Below, piece by piece: positions 22,798 through 29,456 of a DNA stretch of 32,724 bases. The DNA comes from Solirubrobacterales bacterium (GTDB taxonomy: Bacteria; Actinomycetota; Thermoleophilia; Solirubrobacterales; Solirubrobacteraceae): positions 1-32,724 of the forward strand of contig JAPLCJ010000006.1 in NCBI GenBank assembly GCA_026392255.1, given 5' to 3'. The position numbers and the translations under genes are program-made. Each line of letters starts with the position of its first letter. Position 1 is the first letter of the stretch. Under the pieces are notes generated by a model that was not told where the DNA came from, searched no databases, and worked only from the letters and a program-made list of their open reading frames with translations.

Positions 22798-24513
22798 TTA
22801 GGGCCTTGCGGCCGGGTCGCTAAGACGCTCGGCACGAAGCTTGGCTGCTGGCGGCCGAAGAACGGCCCAGTCGCGCTTACGTTCATCCTTGCGAAAGCGA
22901 TAGAGAACGCGCAGTGTCTTCAGCCCGTACTTGACGCTCGTTCGGAAAGAGACGCTGGAGGCCTCGAGAAAATACCTCGTCGGAATCGCGATCTCAACAA
23001 CTCTCGCGCCGCTAGCAGTGAGCTGAGCGAAGATCTCCTGGTCAAAGACGAACTCGTCGTCATTGCGGAGGAAAGCGATCTGGTTGAGACAGTCCACCGA
23101 GAAGGCTCTGTACCCGGTGTGATACTCGGAGTAATCACGTCGGAAAGCGGTGTTCTCGCACCAAGTCAGGAACTTGTTGCCAACCCACTTCCATCGCGGC
23201 ATGCCCCCAGAGATTGCCCGATCATCGAGCATCCGTGAACCAATCACGCAATCTGCACGGCCCTCAGCTATGGGCTGAACCATCTCAGCCAGTAGGGAAG
23301 GGTCGTACTGATTATCAGCGTGGACCATGACCACAACGTCTGCGCCATCGAGTGCTGCTCGGCTGTAGCAAGTCTTCTGGTTTGCGCCATAACCCCTGTT
23401 CTTAGGATGACGAAGAACATCAAATCCCTCATTCAGGGCAACTTGCACCGTGTCATCTGGGCCATGGTCGTCAACCACGAGACCACGGTCAGCCTTCTCA
23501 GATGGAATCTCCTTAGCGACGAGAGGAAGAGTCTTAGCGGCGTTATAAGCCGGAAGTACCACATGCACCTTGAGGTCTCCCCCGCGATCCGTCATCAGGG
23601 GCTGAGCAGCCGGCTGAACGGCCACGTTGTGAGCGAGAATGACAACCTCATCTCCAAGTGGGAGCGAGACCATCCGGCGCCCAAGTGGCGACTTTCCGAT
23701 TGGGCGCAGGAGCGAGAAGGGGAAGCCACGATCGGCAAGCCCGTTGATCCAGTAAGAGAAAGCGAATGTACGAACAAGGTCCTTGTTCTCGCTGATCACA
23801 AGCCCTGTTGCGCTCAGAAGCTCGGCAAGAGTCAGGCGTGGCAGGAGGAAAGTATGTGCTGGCACAAAGCCCCACCAGTTACCACGCGCGAGTCGCGCCA
23901 ATCGCGCGGATGGGTCCGGGGTGACGATGCAAAGCACTCCCCCTGGAGCCAGCAGCCGCTTGCAGTGATCAATGGCGCTGACCGGGTCGGTCAGGTGCTC
24001 AATCACATCAGCAAGTACGACGACATCAAATCCTTGTTCGTCGAGGAAGTCCTCAAGTCCTACCTCACGGACATCAAGGCCAAGTTCGTCCCGCGCATGA
24101 GCCGCGTTGGCTGAGCTGAGCTCAAGACCCATCGTGTCGTAGCCGGCCTTCTTCGCTTGGTCAAGTAGGAGTCCATGCCCACACCCGACATCGAGAAGGC
24201 GCCCACCAGGCTTGTACTGAGCGATCATCTCCAGCAGCCTGTCTCCAGTTGCGCGACGCCCCGCTTCCTCATCCAGATAGGACGTATCCGTCATATCGCG
24301 GTAAAGGTCGTGGAGGTCGCCGCCGGCGGGAAGTGATGGCTGGATAACAGTCCTGCAGTCTCTGCAGCGGAAGAGATCGCAGTAGATCCGTGACTCGTGG
24401 TTTGAGGGCGCCATCGCTGCCGATCCGGCAACGTCGATTGTTCCCGGGTAGGCGAGGTCAGCAGTACCGCCGCAGATTCGGCAGTCGGTCGTCTTGATGG
24501 TCTCCTCAGGCAT
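22798..24513 (-). CDS. Fusion: zinc-finger SAM methyltransferase + GT2 glycosyltransferase
   Basis: A 571-residue two-domain enzyme. Residues 11-53 carry CRIC and CRDC pairs, with another Cys at 45, a probable zinc-binding module like that of sugar C-methyltransferases. Residues 100-210 form a class I methyltransferase with SAM motif LLDVGCGHG (106-114) and VVVLADVIEHLTDP (164-177). From about residue 315 a GT2 domain begins (KVHVVLPAYNAAKTLPLV), with GLVVDDHGPDDT at 344-355, metal-binding HADNQYDP at 398-405 and HTGYRAFS at 465-472, as in polyprenyl-phosphate sugar transferases. There are no C-terminal membrane helices. It leads the operon with copies 4, 3 and 2. It may methylate a sugar and make its polyprenyl-phosphate donor for them. 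The start is ATG 24513, with TACTCT nine bases upstream. Confidence 0.85.
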   Translation of the reverse strand: MPEETIKTTDCRICGGTADLAYPGTIDVAGSAAMAPSNHESRIYCDLFRCRDCRTVIQPSLPAGGDLHDLYRDMTDTSYLDEEAGRRATGDRLLEMIAQYKPGGRLLDVGCGHGLLLDQAKKAGYDTMGLELSSANAAHARDELGLDVREVGLEDFLDEQGFDVVVLADVIEHLTDPVSAIDHCKRLLAPGGVLCIVTPDPSARLARLARGNWWGFVPAHTFLLPRLTLAELLSATGLVISENKDLVRTFAFSYWINGLADRGFPFSLLRPIGKSPLGRRMVSLPLGDEVVILAHNVAVQPAAQPLMTDRGGDLKVHVVLPAYNAAKTLPLVAKEIPSEKADRGLVVDDHGPDDTVQVALNEGFDVLRHPKNRGYGANQKTCYSRAALDGADVVVMVHADNQYDPSLLAEMVQPIAEGRADCVIGSRMLDDRAISGGMPRWKWVGNKFLTWCENTAFRRDYSEYHTGYRAFSVDCLNQIAFLRNDDEFVFDQEIFAQLTASGARVVEIAIPTRYFLEASSVSFRTSVKYGLKTLRVLYRFRKDERKRDWAVLRPPAAKLRAERLSDPAARP

Positions 24514-24522
24514 CGACGCGAA

Positions 24523-24547
24523 AGAGTAGCCGTCTGAGCGATAGCGC
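24523..24547. promoter_or_regulatory. Divergent leaderless-type promoter region
   Basis: The 41-base gap between the fusion gene (ATG 24513, minus) and the GT2 gene (ATG 24555, plus) contains TACTCT on the minus strand (24528-24523, nine bases from its ATG) and TAGCGC on the plus strand (24542-24547, seven bases from its ATG). The plus-strand hexamer departs from TANNNT at its last base. Neither gene has a Shine-Dalgarno sequence. Confidence 0.35.
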
Positions 24548-24554
24548 GTCTCAC

Positions 24555-25403
24555 ATGCAGCACGAATCCCCTCCGATGCCTACCATCGCTTCTGTGAGCA
24601 ATCCCTCAATTGAGATCTCAGTTGTCATTCCCGCCTACTGCGAGGAGCTCGGAATCGCGACAACAATCAAGGCGGTCCACGACACCTTCTCCGCCGAAGG
24701 TCGCGGTTTCGAAATTCTTGTTGTCGATAACGCGTCCCCCGATCACACCGTGGCACGGGTGCAAGAGCTGAAGCTCGAAGGCGTGCGCGTATTGGTCAAC
24801 GACACCAACCGTGGCAAGGGCTGGTCGGTTAGGCGCGGAATGCTTGAAGCTCGCGGGCGGTTACGCCTTCACTGTGATGCTGACTGTGCCCCTTCGCTGC
24901 CAAGCCTCCCAAAGATGCGGGAGTTGATCACTGCTGGAGCAGATGTTGTCGTCGGTTCAAGACTCGGCCCAGGAGCCGACATTGGAAAGAAGCAGCCGCT
25001 GCTTCGCCGGATCGCCGGGTCTTCCTTTCAGAGCCTCTGCCGTGTGATTCTCAGGGAACCAACCCGAGACCGATTCTGCGGCTTCAAGCTCTGGACAGGA
25101 CCCGCTGCCGAGGACGTCTTCAACAACATAGTGCTCGACGGATGGACGTTCGACGCCGAGGCGTTGTCACTCGCGAGGCGGTTGGGTTACGGAGTTGTGG
25201 AGACCGGAATTGTCTGGGCGGACCGAGAAGGCTCTCGCCTATCGATGCTCAAAGTTCTTATTCCCGTCACCCGAGAGCTAGTGGCGGCTCGACGCAATGT
25301 CAATCGGGTTGCTTCAGGCAGAAGCGAAGAAGTCGTGGATCGACTCCGCAAGCCAGTCGATCATGCCCCGGCTGAGCCCGGGGTGACAGCCGACCCAGAC
25401 TGA
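24555..25403 (+). CDS. Glycosyltransferase family 2, polyprenyl-phosphate sugar synthase-like (DPM1/ALG5 type)
   Basis: A 282-residue GT2 enzyme. It begins ISVVIPAYCEELGIATTIKA at residue 21 and has ILVVDNASPDHTVARV at 54-69, NDTNRGKGWSVRRGMLEARG at 82-101 and the DXD motif CDADCAPS at 107-114. RFCGFKLWTGPAAEDVF and DGWTFDAEALSLARRLGYG are the later blocks typical of dolichyl/undecaprenyl-phosphate glucosyl- or mannosyltransferases. It would make a lipid-phosphate sugar donor, the substrate type GT-C enzymes use. There are no membrane helices. ATG 24576 is a possible second start. The last 30 codons overlap the 3' end of rfbH on the other strand by 90 bases. Confidence 0.87.
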   Translation: MQHESPPMPTIASVSNPSIEISVVIPAYCEELGIATTIKAVHDTFSAEGRGFEILVVDNASPDHTVARVQELKLEGVRVLVNDTNRGKGWSVRRGMLEARGRLRLHCDADCAPSLPSLPKMRELITAGADVVVGSRLGPGADIGKKQPLLRRIAGSSFQSLCRVILREPTRDRFCGFKLWTGPAAEDVFNNIVLDGWTFDAEALSLARRLGYGVVETGIVWADREGSRLSMLKVLIPVTRELVAARRNVNRVASGRSEEVVDRLRKPVDHAPAEPGVTADPD

Positions 25404-26642
25404 CCCGTCCGTCACGAGGTCGGCGCCTTCCAAGCTTCCACTCACACGATGCCCGAGTGGGAGATAGGCAGGCTGGCGGGTCATGTTCCCGGCAAGGAGA
25501 AGGCGCGAATCGATCTTGCGTTCCTCAAGGAACATCTGCAGATCCTTTCGATTCGCCGAATCCCCGTCACGGAGCGTGAACGGGTAACCAAACCACGACG
25601 GGTCGGCCCCTGGGATCATGCGCGGGAGAACGAGAGCTTCCTCTAGGTCGCGCATCAAGCCATCTAGATACTCAAAGTTGTCGCGCCTGGCTTGATGGAA
25701 CCCATCCACCCGCTCGAGTTGAGCCACACCGAGAGCAGCCTGCATGTCTGTCACCTTGAAGTTGAACCCAAGGTGACTGAACACGTACTTGTGGTCGTAG
25801 TCAACTGGCATCTCGCCGTATTGGCCATCAAAGCGGTGGCCGCATGCATTGTTCACTCCGGGTGGGCAGTAGCAATCACGTCCCCACTCTCTTAGTGAGG
25901 CAACTGCTCGAGTCCAGCCCGGATCTTCGGTCGCGACCGCCCCACCCTCGCCCGTTGTCATGTGATGCGCCGGGTAGAACGAGTAGGTAGAGGCCTGTCC
26001 AAAGGTCCCAACAGGCCTGCCCGCGAACTCACTACCAAGCGCGTCGCAGCAATCTTCGATGAGATGCAGCCCGCGGTCCTTACAGAGAGCCTCAATCGCA
26101 ACGCCGTCGAATGGATTACCGAGGCAGTGAGCCGCAACTATGGCCCTCGTCTTGGGACCGATAGCCGCCTCGAACATCTCAACCGTCGGATTGAGAGTGT
26201 CAACTTCTACGTCGATATAGACCGGAACGAGCCCCTGCTGATAGATCGGATTGACCGTGGTCGGGAACCCAACCGCCGGGGTGATTACCTCATCACCAGG
26301 CTCAAGCGGTCGATCGATCAGATGGCTGCGCAGGGCGCTGATAGCAAGCAGGTTCGCCTGTGAGCCTGAACCGACGATCACGTTCGCGGGGCGCTTGGTT
26401 GCGTTGGGCAGATGGGCTCTGAACCGCTCAGCCCACTGTCCCTCAGTCAGCCATGCATCCAGGACAGCACTCACAGCATTCTCAAGCTCGGGCGGTCCTA
26501 TGACCTTCTCTCCGACGCTGACGGTCGTCTCTCCCGGCACGAACTCTTTCGGCACGAAGCGTGCCTCCGCATATGCCCGGGTGGCTTCTAGGGCAGCCTG
26601 ACGAAGGGCCTGAAGTTCGTCGCTCTCGTGAGAAGTACTCAT
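25314..26642 (-). CDS. rfbH: CDP-4-keto-6-deoxy-D-glucose 3-dehydrase (E1, RfbH/AscC/DdhC type)
   Basis: A 442-residue DegT/DnrJ/EryC1/StrS-family enzyme of the E1 branch, which removes the C3 hydroxyl of CDP-4-keto-6-deoxyglucose on the way to 3,6-dideoxyhexoses such as abequose, tyvelose or ascarylose. Two features separate it from ordinary aminotransferases. The lysine that binds PLP in most members is replaced by His226 in SFYPAHHMTTGEGG, so cofactor is used as PMP. The iron-sulfur ligands form C-x-C-x7-C (Cys257, Cys259, Cys267, in GRDCYCPPGVNNACGH). No E3 reductase, CDP-glucose synthase or 4,6-dehydratase gene is in the window. The ATG at 26642 has TAGGAT nine bases upstream. The E1 call is strong; the final sugar is unknown. 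Confidence 0.93.
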   Translation of the reverse strand: MSTSHESDELQALRQAALEATRAYAEARFVPKEFVPGETTVSVGEKVIGPPELENAVSAVLDAWLTEGQWAERFRAHLPNATKRPANVIVGSGSQANLLAISALRSHLIDRPLEPGDEVITPAVGFPTTVNPIYQQGLVPVYIDVEVDTLNPTVEMFEAAIGPKTRAIVAAHCLGNPFDGVAIEALCKDRGLHLIEDCCDALGSEFAGRPVGTFGQASTYSFYPAHHMTTGEGGAVATEDPGWTRAVASLREWGRDCYCPPGVNNACGHRFDGQYGEMPVDYDHKYVFSHLGFNFKVTDMQAALGVAQLERVDGFHQARRDNFEYLDGLMRDLEEALVLPRMIPGADPSWFGYPFTLRDGDSANRKDLQMFLEERKIDSRLLLAGNMTRQPAYLPLGHRVSGSLEGADLVTDGSVWVGCHPGLSRGMIDWLAESIHDFFASA

Positions 26643-26651
26643 GCAGCCGAG

Positions 26652-26657
26652 ATCCTA
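26652..26657 (-). promoter_or_regulatory. Possible -10 element for rfbH
   Basis: TAGGAT on the minus strand lies nine bases before the rfbH ATG, in the 47-base gap after the upstream GT4 gene. The AGGA inside it is 11 or more bases from the ATG, too far for a good Shine-Dalgarno site, so a promoter reading (leaderless mRNA) is favoured. rfbH may therefore be transcribed on its own as well as with the GT4 gene. Confidence 0.3.
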
Positions 26658-26689
26658 CGGATGAGAGCAGGCAATCGCTTCACCGACAA

Positions 26690-27898
26690 TCAGGCTGCCA
26701 CTGACCGCCAAAGCCCGTTCCGGCGAAGTGACTGCCTCTCCCTTGGCGCCGTCGGCACACCGTCAAGAGAATCAACAGCATTGGAAAGTCCTACAGCGAA
26801 CGCACCCTTGGAGAATCGCTCCGCACTCGCGCGACACGCCACTGGGTCGAATGAGCCTGGGTCAAAGCTCTTAAGCGCACCCATCAGCGTCTCCACATCT
26901 GGGCTGGGGAACAGTGACCCGGACGTTCCGGGAATGACGGTTTCTAAAGCTCCACCAGTCCCCAAGGCCAACACCGGTCGACCTGAAGCTTGTGCTTCCA
27001 CCGATGCGATCCCGAACTCCTCGGTCGCGCATTGGATCAGGGCAGCACAGCTACTCAATCGATCTGCGACCTCAGGGTCTTCGACACGTCCAGTGAACTC
27101 GACAGATTCGCCGGCAAGGCCGCGTAGCCGCCTCAGGTCGGGGCCAGCCCCCATCACTGTCAGAGGAAGACCCAGCTCACTGCATGCCTCCACAATCACG
27201 TCGATCCGCTTATGAGGCAAAAGCTCGGACAGCACCACAAAACGTTCACCAGGTTGCCCAGCCCTGAACCGACCGACATCTACCGGCGGATGAAGAACAG
27301 AGGATGACCGGCCGAAGGAGCGAGCTAGCCGCTCTCTTGTGAGCTCGCCATTGGCTACGTAGAGGTCAACCTCGCGTGCGACCGCACGATCCCAACTGCG
27401 CCAGCGACCCATGATCGACTCAAGTGCTTTGCGAACAGGAAACGATCTACCGTTTGTCGCATCCGAACGCTGGTCCCATGCGTAGCGAAATGGGTTATGT
27501 GAGTAACAGATGTGCCGCTGTCCCTCATGGGCAATAACACCGTGGGACCAGGCCGAAGATGAGGAAACGATTAGGTCAAATTCACTCATGTCAAGTGACT
27601 CAACCGCCCCCGGATAGAACGGCAGCAGCCCCCTGAAGTTTGAGGAAGTTGGGTGGAGCTTCTGCAGATACGAGGTCGTCACACCTCTCTCCGAAAAGCG
27701 ACCCTCAGTCCCAGCCTCGTTGTACACCGGGCTAAACACGCTTGCCTCTGGGAATAGATCACAGAGAGCCAGAAAGACTCTCTCACCGCCCCTCAGGCTT
27801 AGTAGGAAGTCGTGAACAAGTGCTACTCGTCCGTGTCTCCTCAGTCCACTTGTGTCGCCCACAGCCACCCCGTTTGATCTGCCCTTCCAGACCGACAA
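26690..27898 (-). CDS. Glycosyltransferase family 4, WbaZ-like
   Basis: A 402-residue GT-B enzyme of the WbaZ-like group, whose known Salmonella member is an O-antigen mannosyltransferase. Features seen include RVALVHDFLLSLRGGERVFLAL near residue 25, the VFSPVYN strand, FDLIVSSSSAWSHGVI, HICYSHNPFRYAWD, a donor domain with VLSELLPHKRIDVIVEA, and E-x7-E in EEFGIASVEAQASG. The frame opens with a TTG at 27898; GTG at 27868 and at 27862 are in-frame alternatives that would trim a polar leader of 10-12 residues, and none has a clear Shine-Dalgarno sequence. It is followed 47 bases later by rfbH. In Salmonella a WbaZ protein works in a locus that also makes a dideoxyhexose, so the pairing fits, but mannose specificity is not shown. 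Confidence 0.86.
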   Translation of the reverse strand: MSVWKGRSNGVAVGDTSGLRRHGRVALVHDFLLSLRGGERVFLALCDLFPEASVFSPVYNEAGTEGRFSERGVTTSYLQKLHPTSSNFRGLLPFYPGAVESLDMSEFDLIVSSSSAWSHGVIAHEGQRHICYSHNPFRYAWDQRSDATNGRSFPVRKALESIMGRWRSWDRAVAREVDLYVANGELTRERLARSFGRSSSVLHPPVDVGRFRAGQPGERFVVLSELLPHKRIDVIVEACSELGLPLTVMGAGPDLRRLRGLAGESVEFTGRVEDPEVADRLSSCAALIQCATEEFGIASVEAQASGRPVLALGTGGALETVIPGTSGSLFPSPDVETLMGALKSFDPGSFDPVACRASAERFSKGAFAVGLSNAVDSLDGVPTAPRERQSLRRNGLWRSVAA

Positions 27899-27950
27899 CG
27901 CTACAGCCCACCCGCCCTACTTAGTTTTCGATTGGAAAGATTTGGCAAAC

Positions 27951-27983
27951 ATGTGGCACACATCCGCTGGTCGGCTGTAATAC
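27951..27983 (+). promoter_or_regulatory. Putative promoter with overlapping inverted repeat, upstream of first secreted hydrolase
   Basis: A -10-like TAATAC (27978-27983) ends eight bases before the ATG at 27992, and TGGCAC lies 18 bases upstream of it as a poor -35. A perfect inverted repeat, ATGTG-GCA-CACAT (27951-27963), covers the -35 position and could be an operator. No Shine-Dalgarno sequence precedes the ATG. The 93-base divergent gap with the GT4 gene holds nothing else recognisable. Confidence 0.35.
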
Positions 27984-27991
27984 TTGACCCC

Positions 27992-29395
27992 ATGAAAAAA
28001 CTTGTCACTGTTGTCGCAGCCACCGCCCTCGCCTTGACCGCTTTCCCTCCCATCAGTTCAGCCGCGACACTCAAACGGACTGTCCCTCAGGGCTTCCTCG
28101 GGGTCGACATGGATCCTTGGGACAGCGGCGACCTGAAGGACGCCAACATCTCCACCCAACTCGACCGAGCAGCCGCGTCGGGTGTTGAGAGCATTCGCTT
28201 CCCGCTCTACTGGTTCAAGATCCAGAAGTACTCCTCGATGGCTCGGGTACCCAGCAGCGAGTCGGCTAACTACACAGCCAACCCGGAGAATCCTGCGGGA
28301 GCCCCCTACCGATGGACTGATCTGGACTACTTCATCGGAGAGGCCGCCAAGCGTGGCATCCGTGTAATGCCTTCGGTCATGGGCGCCCCGCTCTGGGCTG
28401 ACGACGAGAACTACACCTACGACCCAAACGACGCCCATGGAAGTGCGTCAAGCCCATTGCGCATGAACATCCCCAACGACTTTGACCAGTACGGCGCATT
28501 CGTGGCGACACTGGCCCAGCGCTACGGATCTAATGGAACATTCTGGTCCGGAAATCCGACCATCACCAAGATCCCAGTTGTGAACTGGCAGATTTGGAAC
28601 GAACCAGACTTCGCTTACTACTGGCCTCAGCACACAGACCAGTGTGTGTCCACCAAGAACAAGACGCCCCACGTCTGTCCCGCTGACTCCAAGACCCACA
28701 AAGAGCTCTCGGCTGCGCTTCTAAAAAAGGCCGGCGAGGTCAAGCAGTACTGGGCTCCAACCTTTGTCTCTCTCCTGCAGGCGACGCGACCAAAGGTGAA
28801 GGCCGTCGACCCTTCAGCCAAGATCGTTCTTGCCAGCCTCACAAATGTCGGCTGGGTTGACCTCAACTTTGTTTACCTAGCTGGCGGCAAGGGTCTCTTT
28901 GACGCCATAGGTGCCAACATCTTTGTCGCAACCGCGAACACCGCAAAAGCAGTCAGTTACTACCGTGCTGCCCTAAAAACCGCGAAGGATCCGAACCTCC
29001 CGATGATCGTGACCGAGTTCTCATGGTCGTCGGCAATCACCAATATGCCGATCAGCTCGGCCGTCTGTCCCCATGCGGTGGCCCTGCCCCAAGACCCAAC
29101 GCAGTGCAAGATGAAAACCATTGTGACGGACGAGGCGGGACAGTCCAAGAACCTCGGCACAGCCGTCGATTCTTACGTCAAGATGATCAGCAGCGGGCAC
29201 ATTATTGGCCTCTACTGGTACTCCTGGGCCTCCACTAACACGGGCACGGACAGCGTCTGGGACTACTCGGGACTCAACAGCGTCAATGGCGCGACGGTAA
29301 CAGCGAAGCCTGCCCTTGCAACATTCACCTCTCGCGCCATGAAGCTTGAGGGATGCAAGACAAAGCGCATAGCAACCGCCTGCGCCACCAAGTAA
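27992..29395 (+). CDS. Secreted clan GH-A-like glycoside hydrolase (copy 1)
   Basis: A 467-residue exported TIM-barrel hydrolase. The signal peptide is clear: a Lys-Lys start, a hydrophobic core to about residue 18, and cleavage after ISSA or ISSAA near 24-25. ATG 27992 is chosen for this reason; the frame is open further upstream, but that extension spoils the signal. The mature part has QGFLGVDMDPW, IRFPLYWFKIQ and RGIRVMPSVMGAPLWA. The acid/base motif WQIWNEPDF puts Glu at 204, and the nucleophile strand MIVTEFSWSS puts Glu at 342, the two-glutamate pattern of clan GH-A (GH5/GH39-like, PslG-like). The C-terminus EGCKTKRIATACATK is shared with copy 2. It probably cuts the polysaccharide made by this locus. 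Substrate and exact GH family are not readable. Confidence 0.85.
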   Translation: MKKLVTVVAATALALTAFPPISSAATLKRTVPQGFLGVDMDPWDSGDLKDANISTQLDRAAASGVESIRFPLYWFKIQKYSSMARVPSSESANYTANPENPAGAPYRWTDLDYFIGEAAKRGIRVMPSVMGAPLWADDENYTYDPNDAHGSASSPLRMNIPNDFDQYGAFVATLAQRYGSNGTFWSGNPTITKIPVVNWQIWNEPDFAYYWPQHTDQCVSTKNKTPHVCPADSKTHKELSAALLKKAGEVKQYWAPTFVSLLQATRPKVKAVDPSAKIVLASLTNVGWVDLNFVYLAGGKGLFDAIGANIFVATANTAKAVSYYRAALKTAKDPNLPMIVTEFSWSSAITNMPISSAVCPHAVALPQDPTQCKMKTIVTDEAGQSKNLGTAVDSYVKMISSGHIIGLYWYSWASTNTGTDSVWDYSGLNSVNGATVTAKPALATFTSRAMKLEGCKTKRIATACATK

Positions 29396-29426
29396 AAGCC
29401 TCGTAAAACGTTGCCATCCGGCGCAA

Positions 29427-29453
29427 CCTTCGGACCGCTAAGCGGTTTGAAGG
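29427..29453 (+). promoter_or_regulatory. Stem-loop that covers the Shine-Dalgarno region of the second hydrolase
   Basis: The 61-base gap between the two hydrolase genes contains a long hairpin. CCTTCGGACCGC (29427-29438) pairs with GCGGTTTGAAGG (29442-29453) over 12 base pairs, two of them G-U in RNA, around a TAA loop. The 3' arm includes the GAAGG that is the only Shine-Dalgarno-like sequence for the ATG at 29457. A weaker upstream stem (GTTGC/GCAAC, about 29411-29428) would partly compete with it. It could gate translation of the second hydrolase or attenuate transcription. No U-tract follows, so a classic terminator is unlikely. Confidence 0.5.
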
Positions 29454-29456
29454 GGT

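Noticed and set aside
23320-24114. 264-codon open frame on the plus strand
   Set aside because: It lies wholly antisense to the methyltransferase-GT2 fusion, whose domains are unmistakable; the translated sequence has no recognisable domain and a composition typical of shadow frames.
29427-29453. Reading the hairpin between the two hydrolases as a rho-independent terminator
   Set aside because: No run of T follows the stem; the sequence goes straight into GGGGT and the ATG of the next gene.
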